Below are positions 41,332 to 50,575 of a stretch of DNA of 64,000 nucleotides, one piece after another; within the stretch, counting starts at the first letter, position 1, and the number at the start of each line of letters is the position of its first letter. The notes under the pieces were generated by a model. That model was given only the letters and a program-made list of their open reading frames with translations, was not told the DNA's origin and made no database searches. This DNA comes from Gracilaria domingensis. Taxonomy: Eukaryota; Rhodophyta; Florideophyceae; Gracilariales; Gracilariaceae. The stretch spans positions 61,377 through 125,376 of the forward strand of contig VCMS01000218.1 in assembly GCA_022539475.1 (NCBI GenBank), given 5' to 3'. The translations under genes and the position numbers were made by a program.

Positions 41332-42888
41332 ATGGTACGAAACGCCTCCTCGGGTACCATTGGACTTTTATGGCTGCCCGACGACATCCTATTGCGCGTT
41401 CTACGCGTGCTGATGGGGGATGATGGCACTCAGAAAAGAGACAATCTCCGTGATCTTTGGAATGTGGCGACGACATGTAGCAAATTATACACACTGGCGT
41501 TGAGGATGTTACAAAGACTTCGCACAACACGCTTGGAGCTGAACGATGGTGTGCCACACAACGTGGTGGCGACAATGCCGGATGATGTGATACAGGGCGC
41601 CATGCTCACGCTCCGAGGCAGCAAAAGAGGCGCGGCGTGTAGAGCGATGCGCGTAGTGCGACTGAACGCCATGGAACGCGGGCAACTTCAGGCGGCTTTG
41701 AACCGACTTCGCAAGTGCTTTGCATTAAGAGTGCTATGCTTTGTGGACGTGGAGGGAGGTGTGACATTGCCTGGTGAATTGGCACGCCGTGTGAAAGTGC
41801 TATCGATCACATCACCGAGCCCGCATACGTTGAAGGCGCTGCGCGACGCGCGATGTGCCCCGCGCATGCTGCGACTCTGTTGCGTGGACGACGCTTCGGC
41901 TTTCGAGCTGCACGACGTGTGGGAGGCATTGACTCGTGAGAGCAGAACTATGGACGTGACGTGGTCCGGCGGCTTGGTGCCCAGGTACGAGTATGATGGG
42001 ATATGGTATCTCCCAGTGAGCGACGCGCAGTTTCAGGGAATGCGGCTGAATTCCCGACACCGTAGCGTGCCGTGGGGCCCGCTATACGCGTCAAGCTTTC
42101 GCAAAATGGACGTGCATGGCGTGCTCGAGGGGCCGGTTGGATGGAAGACGGTTCGGATGAGCGAGTGGCTGAGCAACAGAAGGTCGCGTTGGATACAGGG
42201 GTCGCAGCTACGGCTCGACATGATGGAGGAGGAAGGGCTGCTGACGATACTGGTGGAGTCGCCGAGCGAGGCAAAAGAACTGCTGCATGACGACGACGCG
42301 CTGATGAAGGAGTTTGTGCGCGAGGTGGTGGCAGAGTCTCCAGGAGAGGCAAAGCAACTGGTGTGGGACGAAGACGCGCTGGTGAACGGGCTTGGGCGCG
42401 GCGTAGTGGTGAACGGCCACGGGCGGCGGCGTGTGGAGCGGCTGCAGGTGATCGTGCCGCTGTGCTGCTACACGGGAAAGGTGGCGTCGCGGGCGGCGGC
42501 GCGGCTGGCAGGAAAGGCGGCGGCGGCGGCCAGCGTGCCCGAACTGGTCGTGAGCACGCTGGTGTTCATGGAGCTCGCGGACGTCGCGCTGCCAGAGACG
42601 GTGAGATGCGTCGGAATTGTGGATGACTTCACTGGTCGCCCGTTTCTGTACGCGCTGCCGGCGGCGCTGGAGACGATGGCGCGCGGCGCGAAGGCGGCCG
42701 GCGTGCGGCGCGCCGTCTGGATGCAGCGTATGCGGCTGCGCGAGAGTGGGGACGGCTTGCGCATGGAGGTGCTGCTGGAGCGGGCGCTGGCAGCATGTCG
42801 ACGCGTGGAGGCGGAGGGTCTGTGCGCCGCGGGCGTGCGCGGCGTTATCGAGCTGTGGATGCGCGAGAGGCGATGCGCGCATGTCTGA
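41332..42888 (+). CDS. F-box-like family copy, intact (41.3 kb)
   Basis: 518 residues from ATG 41332 (MVRNASSGTIGLLWLPDDIL). The frame is open 32 codons further upstream, but the Met before the F-box is conserved in position among paralogs. The F-box is LLWLPDDILLRVLRVL then NLRDLWNVATTCSKLYTLAL. LRR-like segments are AMRVVRLNAMERGQLQAALN, LCFVDVEGGVTLPGEL and LSITSPSPHTLKALRDARCA. The C-terminal half contains VTWSGGLVPRYEYDGIWYLP, LDMMEEEGLLTILVESPSEA, a local duplication unique to this copy (SPSEAKELLHDDDALMKEFV, then SPGEAKQLVWDEDALVNGL), PELVVSTLVFMELADVALPE, and the tail GVRGVIELWMRERR. GC content rises strongly towards the 3' end. Probable SCF substrate adaptor. Confidence 0.75.
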   Translation: MVRNASSGTIGLLWLPDDILLRVLRVLMGDDGTQKRDNLRDLWNVATTCSKLYTLALRMLQRLRTTRLELNDGVPHNVVATMPDDVIQGAMLTLRGSKRGAACRAMRVVRLNAMERGQLQAALNRLRKCFALRVLCFVDVEGGVTLPGELARRVKVLSITSPSPHTLKALRDARCAPRMLRLCCVDDASAFELHDVWEALTRESRTMDVTWSGGLVPRYEYDGIWYLPVSDAQFQGMRLNSRHRSVPWGPLYASSFRKMDVHGVLEGPVGWKTVRMSEWLSNRRSRWIQGSQLRLDMMEEEGLLTILVESPSEAKELLHDDDALMKEFVREVVAESPGEAKQLVWDEDALVNGLGRGVVVNGHGRRRVERLQVIVPLCCYTGKVASRAAARLAGKAAAAASVPELVVSTLVFMELADVALPETVRCVGIVDDFTGRPFLYALPAALETMARGAKAAGVRRAVWMQRMRLRESGDGLRMEVLLERALAACRRVEAEGLCAAGVRGVIELWMRERRCAHV

Positions 42889-43402
42889 GCTTGAGACGCA
42901 TTGCGATGACGGTGGTGGTCGCACAGAAGGCAATCGCAGCAAAGTTTGTTAAGGTAAATCTCGTTAGCACTCAAACAAGCCCGTCGCCTTCACACCAAAG
43001 TTCGCAACGCTCGCTCTGCGGCCCGAGAAGGATTCGACACGAGCTCGGAGAGCAATGACGATCACCGTCGGAGATCAAACAATGAAGAGCAGGCACCTGG
43101 TACGCGTGGGCCAAGCGCTTCAGAGGCCCAGTCGCCACATGTGCATTTTCTCGATATCACGTTCTTTCCACGTTCTTTCTTGGGCTTCGTTGGAGATCCG
43201 TCTGCGTTCCCATTTCGCCCCGACCTTTCAAGAAAGGATCGGACCAAGGCACACCAGCGAGGAGGCGGGATGCGCGTGCCCTCTCGATATCACATCGTTC
43301 CGGGTCACCAATGCGCGCGCTGCGTCGTTTTGCCCTAAAGCTCCGCTCGAGCGTGGAGGGCGCAGTGGAATAGCGACTCATCGAGCGATGGCTTGATCTG
43401 AT
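42889..43402. other. Intergenic; partly shared with another spacer of the array
   Basis: A stretch near 43070-43100 (GATCAAACAATGAAGAGCA) resembles 45795-45815 (GATCAAACCATGAAGAGCA) downstream of the next copy. The family has therefore been duplicating in units that include 3' flanks. Confidence 0.55.
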
Positions 43403-43494
43403 GCTGAAAATAGCGCTAGGCTAGTATCATAGAGGGAGCGTGTGAGTGATCATCTTGATCACTCACACGCTCTCTCTAGCGCTATTTTTTCAGC
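43403..43494. repeat. Near-complete hairpin (long inverted repeat)
   Basis: Outer arms: GCTGAAAATAGCGCTAG (43403-43419) pairs with CTAGCGCTATTTTTTCAGC (ending 43494) with two extra T. Inner arms: GAGCGTGTGAGTGATCA (43436-43452) is the exact complement of TGATCACTCACACGCTC (43456-43472), around a 3-nt loop. Eleven unpaired nucleotides sit between the arms on the left side. It could be a tiny foldback element or MITE, or a small-RNA precursor. Confidence 0.85.
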
Positions 43495-43517
43495 TCTCAA
43501 CAGGCTTTCGCTGTCGA

Positions 43518-43670
43518 GTCGGACGTGCGGCGCGCGGTGGTCAACTGCTCCTTGAACAACGCTTTCTCGCGCATGTCACCCGTCACGTTGGCGACGTTAT
43601 CGGAGAAACACGCCGAGGATGGAAGGAGGTCAACGTGCGTGCCGAATCTGACACTGTGCGGCCAAGGTGA
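43518..43670 (+). pseudogene. F-box-like family, short C-terminal fragment
   Basis: NNAFSRMSPVTLATLSEKHA followed by EDGRRSTCVPNLTLC matches the copy-1 segment AFVRAIPATLAALTKSATEG followed by GTRRAVWAHCALVPN. It is an isolated relic adjacent to the hairpin. Confidence 0.5.
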
Positions 43671-44014
43671 TAACGATCATGCTCCGCGCCGCGAGGTATG
43701 GCGGCGCGTGTGTAGAGGGGCAAGAGGTGGTTGCGATAAACGGTGGTGACGTGATCGAACGACCTGAAAATGCACTCGAGAGATGTTACACGCCAGTTTT
43801 GTGACACGCCATTCATGTGGCCAACGCGCCGCGCTGTTCCGGGATCTTGTCGTCACCTCTTCAAGCAACAAACTTTGGCTGCTGCTATGGAGCACTGTAC
43901 CAACAGCGCTACGTAAGATAGCAGCAGCCAAAGCTGGGCGCGAGCGAAGAAACGTCTTCTTTTCTCTCCCTCTTTCCAAATTGGAGTTCTGTTCGCTCGC
44001 AATCCTCAGTGGAA

Positions 44015-45583
44015 ATGGTTGGAAACGCACATCTTTGTACCCGCACCGTGGGACTTGAACGGCTTCCAAGCGACATTCTACTTCGCGTTTTCCGCGCGCT
44101 TGTGAGCGATGACGGCACACTGAAAGACGCTAATCTACGCGACGTTTGGAACTTGGCCACGACCTGTCACAAACTATACGTTCTCGCGTTAAAGATGATG
44201 CACTCGTTTCGTATTACCCACATACAGCTGGATGAGGGCGTACCGCGCGACGTCGTGACGATCATGCCCGATGATGTCATACAGGGCGTCTTACTCGCGC
44301 TACGCAGCAGTGGTGGCTTGGCTTGTGAATCGCTTCGCGTAGTGCGGCTTACTCCAATGACGTGTACCCAGCTACAAGCAGCCTTGAACAGGCTGCACGG
44401 ATGCTCTGCGCTCACGGAACTGTGCTTTGTGGACGAAGGAAAAGGCGTCAGGATGTCGAAAGGGCTGGCACGCCGTCTCAAAACGCTCTCAATCACGTCG
44501 CCGCGCGTGTCCACGCTGAAGGCGCTGCGCGAAGCGCGATGCGCACCAAAGATACTGCAGCTTTGTGGCGTTGGAGACGAAGCGGTGTTTGAGTTGCACA
44601 AAGTGTGGCGGGAGCTGACCCGCAAGAGCACAAGCGTTGGCGTCACGTGGTCTGGAAGCTTGGTGCCTAGATACGAGTGTTATGGTGGAAGGTATCTTCC
44701 GTTTAGCGACGCACAGTTGCAGATGGCCATCGAATCCACGCGGCGATTGGTGCCGTTGGGTCCAATGTACGCATCAAGTGTTCGCGCATTGAACGATGAA
44801 CGCACCATCGAAACAGCACTTGGGTGGAAGACAGTGCTGGTGAGCGATTGGCTTAAGCAGCAGTATATTCAAGACCAGATGCCTGTGGTGGAGAAAACGT
44901 CGCTACTGGAGCTCGATATGCTGGAGGAGGAAGGGTTGCTGACAGTGGTTGTAGAACCTTTTTGCGACAACGGGCGTATGTACGACCAAGACATAAAGGA
45001 CTTTATGTTTGAGGCCGTGATAAAGTCTCCAAGGGAAGAACGGAAATGGCATCGACATGTCGGCAAATTTATAGACGTCCGTGGATATGACGTGGTAAAC
45101 GGGGGCCGCAGGCGTATTGACAGGGTGCAGGTCATCTTACCGCTGTCGTGTCCTACAGAGGCATGCAAAGGGACACAGGAAACAGCGGCACGGCTTGCGG
45201 TGCTGATGACTATAGACGCCAACGCGCACGATCTGATAGTGAGCACGTTGGTGTTCATGGAACTTGCGGAAGTTGCGCTGCCTGCAACGGTGAGCAGCGT
45301 GGGTGTAGCGGACGATTTCGCGACCAAGCGATTCTTGCAAATGCTTCCAGCGACTTTGGAGCGGCTGGCAAGCGGTGTGGTGAGGTCCGGGGTTCGACGC
45401 TCGGTATGGATGCAGAATATGGCGCTGCGCGACGAAGGGTGTGCGGTGGGAACGGAGACGCTGTTGAGGCAGGCGCAGATGACGTGTCGACGCGTAGAGA
45501 TGTTGGGGCTGTGCGCCGCGGGCGTGCGCGGCGTCGTCGAGCACTGGATGCGCGAGAGGGAATGCGCGCTCGTCGAAGGTTGA
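44015..45583 (+). CDS. F-box-like family copy, intact (44.0 kb)
   Basis: 522 residues from ATG 44015 (MVGNAHLCTRTVGLERLPSD). The in-frame GTG two codons earlier is ignored. The F-box is LERLPSDILLRVFRALV and NLRDVWNLATTCHKLYVLAL. The LRR-like part is SLRVVRLTPMTCTQLQAALN, LCFVDEGKGVRMSKGLARRL and SITSPRVSTLKALREARCAP. The C-terminal half has VTWSGSLVPRYECYGGRYLP, LDMLEEEGLLTVVVEPFCDN, DLIVSTLVFMELAEVALPAT, VGVADDFATKRFLQMLPATL, and ends GVRGVVEHWMRERECALVEG. Its length and order match the other intact paralogs. The gene lies about 450 nt from the convergent Cys-rich secreted protein gene. Probable SCF adaptor; targets unknown. Confidence 0.75.
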   Translation: MVGNAHLCTRTVGLERLPSDILLRVFRALVSDDGTLKDANLRDVWNLATTCHKLYVLALKMMHSFRITHIQLDEGVPRDVVTIMPDDVIQGVLLALRSSGGLACESLRVVRLTPMTCTQLQAALNRLHGCSALTELCFVDEGKGVRMSKGLARRLKTLSITSPRVSTLKALREARCAPKILQLCGVGDEAVFELHKVWRELTRKSTSVGVTWSGSLVPRYECYGGRYLPFSDAQLQMAIESTRRLVPLGPMYASSVRALNDERTIETALGWKTVLVSDWLKQQYIQDQMPVVEKTSLLELDMLEEEGLLTVVVEPFCDNGRMYDQDIKDFMFEAVIKSPREERKWHRHVGKFIDVRGYDVVNGGRRRIDRVQVILPLSCPTEACKGTQETAARLAVLMTIDANAHDLIVSTLVFMELAEVALPATVSSVGVADDFATKRFLQMLPATLERLASGVVRSGVRRSVWMQNMALRDEGCAVGTETLLRQAQMTCRRVEMLGLCAAGVRGVVEHWMRERECALVEG

Positions 45584-46028
45584 GAGGTTTGGTGCGATGG
45601 CCATCCATGTGATATTGGTGGTGTTGGCGAAGACGTCGCACGCAATGTAACCGCTCTGCGGTGCGTGCTAAGCGTGCGTAACTGGAACTTTGTGGTAGGC
45701 GGACTTGTACGCAAACTAGCTCGACCGCCCAGTCTTGCGCGTCGAATTGGACGCGACGTGGCGACTGAAGAGCAACCGAAAGATCACATCACAGATCAAA
45801 CCATGAAGAGCAAGCCACGTGTCACGTTCATCGATGGCATTTGCCACGTGATCTCCCGTTCACCGACTCCTCCGCGGGCACGCGCTTCTAAACGAAAACG
45901 AACAGGCCTGAGACCTCTACCTTCGGTACCTGCCGTCGCTAGTTTCGTTTCAAAACACCAACGCATTTACGACCGCTTGCGCCGGTGCTAGCACAGCGCT
46001 CATCTTCAGGGTCAACACCCGAAAAGGT
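45584..46028. other. Spacer between convergent genes
   Basis: No gene is seen. It carries the flank resembling 43.07 kb noted above. Confidence 0.4.
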
Positions 46029-46992
46029 CTACTTCCCCACAACGCCAGTCACCATCCTCACCACCTCCCCACCGTGCTTCGCGATGTCTTCCCATCCCAC
46101 CGCAACGACATCCACCACTCCTCCAAGCCCAGCTCCAATCAGAGCCTCCCCGGCCTTGGCAACACCCCAGCTCAATCCAAATTCTCCATCATTCGCGTCC
46201 ACGCTCAGACTCGTCAAGCTTACCGTGCTCCCGTCTTCCAAGCACTCATCAAGCTTCACCGCAGACCAGTCCACCCTAGCGCTCAAGCGAGACACTTCCG
46301 TATACTTCACCTTGCAATCACCGTGCTTCTCACACACTTGCTTGTAGCTGTTCAGCGCGCATACACCGTTCACGTCGCACACGCGAAGCAAATGACCCTC
46401 TGTTCCGCATGGAAGCCCGTTCATGCACAGTGTCTTAGCCATTGTACCCTCTCGCAATATACCGTCACTGAAGCCATTGGTGTTGAGCCATTCTGTCTCC
46501 ACGCAAGGCGGCGCAGGCCCGGGAGGTGGTGCAGACGGTTGCTCAAGTTTGCACTTGTCCACGCCGCCTTGCAGAGCGCTCATTGCGCACGAGTTGCAGT
46601 ACCCTCCATTACAAAAATTATCTGAGCACATAGAGTTATCAGAGCACAAGCATTTCCCGGCCTCCGATTCTGCCACCAAAATGTTTATGCATGTGTTTCC
46701 AAACTCTTCGGAAGATACGCATGCACAGGAAAGCGCACCTGTGAATCACATAAAGTTTTCATACACACAACATGAGTCAGAACTATTGCCACGTTACGCC
46801 CAAAAACTCTGTTAACAACGTACAATCTGAAATAGCGTTACAAGGAATGGTATTTAGCTTGGAAAGCCTCGAAGAACTATTTACAGAGCTCATCAGCTTA
46901 TTGAAGGCCGACGGCTCATTCTCCGCAAACGCACACGGAACAAAAAGTGCGACGACGAACACGGCGACAATAACCTTAAAAGAAGAGAACAT
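46029..46992 (-). CDS. Small secreted cysteine-rich protein (one intron)
   Basis: The gene is the join of minus-strand exons 46992-46824 and 46738-46029, giving 292 residues. The 85-nt intron has GTACGT and CACAG ends and splits a Cys codon (T/GT), which keeps the frame. Residues 1-23 are a signal peptide (MFSSFKVIVAVFVVALFVPC AFA). A Cys-rich part follows: CNAISDC, ALSCACVSSEEFGNTC, CLCSDNSMCSDNFCNGGYCN, then a Pro-rich linker, another Cys cluster (TLCMNGLPCGTEGHLLRVCD), and a C-terminal part with the hydrophobic segment ALIGAGLGGVVDVVAVGW. The spacing is EGF/disintegrin-like but fits no family I can name. The C-terminal segment could be a lipid-contacting or membrane helix. A TATA box stands upstream at 47110-47116. 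Confidence 0.75.
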
Positions 46993-47109
46993 TATGGATT
47001 AACCTCGTCGAGTATGTTCCTGCCGTTCAACACTTCTGTCAAAAGTGCCTGATTTTTGACACTGTAGCTTGTTGGGTCTGGCGCGCGCGTATCGAATACG
47101 GAGTATGCT

Positions 47110-47116
47110 CTTTATA
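47110..47116 (-). promoter_or_regulatory. TATA box of the Cys-rich protein gene
   Basis: CTATAAAG on the minus strand, about 118 nt upstream of the ATG at 46992, comparable to the spacing in the Hint-domain gene. Confidence 0.55.
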
Positions 47117-48539
47117 GCGAACTAGAACACGATCATTGACAACCAGCGCAGAATATTGCACCACTGAAGACCGTGTATTCGAGTTTGTTTACGTTTATTT
47201 CCATGTCCGCAACTGTGCGTGACTGTGGCAGGACAAAGATTTGAAAGATGCGGAATCGCTTTATATCTACCTGCCGATATACATTGCCTTGCATAAGCCG
47301 AACCAGATAAGGGCATACGCAGGCGTGGGAATGAGTGGTGCTCCAAACTATCATGACGAATTGTACATCAGTGCGTTTTCTGTTTTGCAGATGTTGTACA
47401 GTTTTGAAGCTGGCCATAACGGCCCAACTCACTCATCACCAAAAGTGAGTACAACAGACGCCAGAAGTGGTCGGAAGCCGTTTTTTTTTCCAATTGCAAG
47501 ACTGTGTAAACCGAAAAAAAAGCATCGATACCTTTGTACCGACAATATCAAGAGGGCTCCGGACGTCTGAATCATAGAGTGTCAGCAGGAAGTATACTGA
47601 GAAGGTCGTTATTGATGTGGCAAATTGTTGTGCACTAGTCGAGCTGTGAAGTATTGCGCCCTCTGATGCAATAACCAATACATCTTGTCAGTGTTGCTTG
47701 CAGAGGCTCGCGCAGTATTTCTGTTCAGAGAAACATAAGAACTAGGTACAAAAGAATGTTCGTAAGCCATTTAAGTCGTAATCTTGCTCACAAAGTATCC
47801 AAGTCTTAAGAACATTTTTGAATTCATGGTGCTAGCTACCTTCGTAGGTTTGAAAATGTATTTCGAAGCTGATCAACGACGAAATCCTTGTGAGATTCAC
47901 CCATGTATAATATTGCTCTGCTTCCGAGGTTATACACAGCCTGTGTGAGAATTCTTTAGTACTGTGCTGAGCACAGTATTAAAGAATTTTCATTTGATTG
48001 CTCGCAAAATTCGCTTGTAGCTTCTCGAACGAAATGACTCAACGCGAGGCAGCCGTTGTTTACACAATTCTGATTACCTGAAAACATTCAAAAATCAATG
48101 GCTACCGAACAGGCTGCGTGGGCGATTTGGGACAGATCGCTGGCATGTGATTCGATGTTTCCAATAGGTGGAATCCGGAGTTCAAATTCAACATTGAATC
48201 TTCTTCTGGGTTCCAGGTGAAGGTTGGCCCTCGTAGGCAAACTGTTTACAGAAGAAGGTGACTCTTTACCTCTGGATCCCACATGAAGGTGAAAATGTCC
48301 ACTCTCAGAAAATGATCACTACCCGAACAATCTGCTTGGGTTTCTGAGCTGATGATTGCCTACCGCCACCTTCATTGAGCAACAAAGGGCTGCTCCGGGG
48401 TGCGTGGTGGTAGCGACATGATGCCGCCCCATCTCCAATATCATGATGGCGATGGATCGGTTTGACATTCCGCTCCCGCACCGCGACATCACCGCGCCCA
48501 TTACGCACTAGCTACAGCTCCGAAACGATTTAATGGCGC
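47117..48539. other. Intergenic; no gene recognised
   Basis: Mostly AT-rich, without recognisable coding sequence. It contains the hairpin at 47949-47989. Confidence 0.45.
47949..47989. repeat. 19-bp hairpin, 3-nt loop
   Basis: GAATTCTTTAGTACTGTGC and GCACAGTATTAAAGAATTT pair almost perfectly around TGA. A following T-run gives it a terminator-like look, but no gene ends nearby. Confidence 0.7.
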
Positions 48540-50378
48540 GCGTGCTACACGAGTTGGTGGAGACGTCTGGAATGTTGCTACTATTTGCAGAAAGATGTAC
48601 GCCCTGGTGGGGAAGATATTGGACGAGATGTGTGCAATAATGTCAAAATGGGTTGGTTCGAACCATAGGCGAGTTGCCGCGGTAGTCCTGGTGCGTTGCT
48701 GGAGTCCAAGAAGGACAAGCAAACGCGATTGTTGTGCACAGAAGAAAGACTAGTAGTCAAAGAGTAGAGTTGTAAAACGATGATTGATAGATGTCTTTAC
48801 TGAGAACTGTTGAGTATCATACCTTATGTATAGGTTTCCACAATCTTCGACGCTTGTCTGTGGACTATGATTGAGGTAGCGTGGGGGTCGGCTTGTCCCA
48901 ATGGACAAGTCACAATTTATTGTATCTTCGACGCTTGTCTGTGGACTATGATTGAGGGAGCTAAGTTTCTTGAAGCTGTCGACTAATTACAGCATCTATT
49001 GACACTCAAATGTGTTCCACATTGGGCCAAGCATAGTAGTGACATCCGCGTAATGCTCATGCCAGAAACTGCAATCATTAACTGTGTATAATTCTGCGCC
49101 AAACTGCTCAACTGGCCCGCAGATCGCTCATGATGATTCACAAATAACGCATTTGACGTTGGGAGAGAATGTGCTGGACGATGTGGTGACGACGATTCCC
49201 GACGACGTGATGCAAAGCTTATTGCTGACGCTGCGTGGCGACAAAGAAAGACTCAACACGTTGCGTGTCCTGCGACTGAGCGAAATGAAGCGCGACGGGT
49301 TGCAAGCGCGGTTGGAGCTGTTCGGGGTTTGCTCAGGGTTAGAGGAACTACGGATTGTGGACGTTGAAGGCGGGGCCGAGGGAAGCGGTAAATCATGTGC
49401 ACACGCTGACTATCGTGCGACCGCACACCTACACTTTGAAGAAGTTGCATGAGACGGGATGTTCGCCGAAAACTCTGCGTCTGATAAGGGTGGAGGGGGA
49501 TACGCTAAGGATGTTTTACAGCATATGGACGCCGCTGACGCGCTCTAGCACGAGCTTGATCGTGACATCGAATATACTTGGGGGAGAATATCCTCCAACA
49601 GTCATTAGATTGCAACGCCGGAGGTGTTTGCTGGTACGGTACTCCGTCCAGGAACATGGAGGGGCCCCCGGTAACGTTCTATATGAACTCCTGGCTTGTC
49701 TCCTACGAGAAAAATGAGCCCTGGCCCCGCTCGGTACGGCAACGTCGTTTCGCACAGCGGCCCGAAAGGATAGCGCTGCACAGCGCGGTGACGGTGCAAG
49801 CTTTTTTGCGGGATGGCGGTGAAAGGATGAGATTCTTCTTAAGCGACGGTCTAAGCGCGCCGGAGGACCACGTTGACACGCTTGGCGTGACATTGCCACC
49901 GATGTGCAGTGAGGATAGATAACGCCATGCATGATGGCGGCCGCGAGCCTAGTAGAGCGGCGCGAGGGTTGCGGCGCTCTTGGCAACGCAAGTACACGTG
50001 TAAAGCGAGTTCACATGCCGGCAACGTGCACACGCGTCTTTGCGGCTCTCAAGGACGTGGTGCTTCCGAGGCAGGTGCGAACTGTACCTTTGTACCGACG
50101 GTAGGCGGCGTGGACTCCGCCGACACAGGCAGTTACCCAAGGGTACTTGCGCAGTTTACCGGCCACGTTGGCGAGTTTGTCGAAGAACAACGCTGAGGGT
50201 GGCTTTGCAGTTGGTGTGGGTGGCGACCCTGGAGCTGGTCGATCAGGACGTTGAGGATGACGTTGAGCGCAAGGTGCTGCTGAAGCGCGCGGAGGCGGCA
50301 TGTCGGGACGCGGAGGCGAAGGGGCTGTGCGCCATTGGAGTTCGCAGCGCGATTGAGCGTTGGCTTCGCGAGAAGTGA
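48540..50378 (+). pseudogene. F-box-like family copy, decayed and interrupted
   Basis: GGDVWNVATICRKMYALVGK (48555-48615) is the end of the F-box. The family sequence then stops at about 48.63 kb and resumes at about 49.14 kb with LTLGENVLDDVVTTIPDDVM, then LRGDKERLNTLRVLRLSEMK and LEELRIVDVEGG. The 500 nt between are unrelated and contain a 34-nt direct repeat (48843-48876 and 48924-48957). Further pieces follow in changing frames (PHTYTLKKLHETGCSPKTLR at about 49.43 kb), and the usual tail KVLLKRAEAACRDAEAKGLC, AIGVRSAIERWLREK ends at 50378. Inactive. Confidence 0.7.
48843..48957 (+). repeat. 34-nt direct repeat with a small palindrome between copies
   Basis: The same 34 nt (starting ATCTTCGACGCTTGTCTGTG) occurs at 48843-48876 and 48924-48957. 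Between them, CTTGTCC and GGACAAG form a short hairpin. The pair lies within sequence inserted into the decayed F-box copy. Confidence 0.85.
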
Positions 50379-50575
50379 CACGCCATGCGTATGGCCAGCG
50401 ATCGTGTGCTGTCCTCGGATGTCGTTCGCGCCGTGCAACATGCGAATTGTCGCGCCTTCAAGAGCGTCAAGAGCTTCAAGCGCGAAAAGTTCCATGACAC
50501 GACAAAGCGAAACCCCAAAATACTTCACGCAGATTGAGACGTACTGGCTAAAGACCTGTCGCTCAATTACTCACA

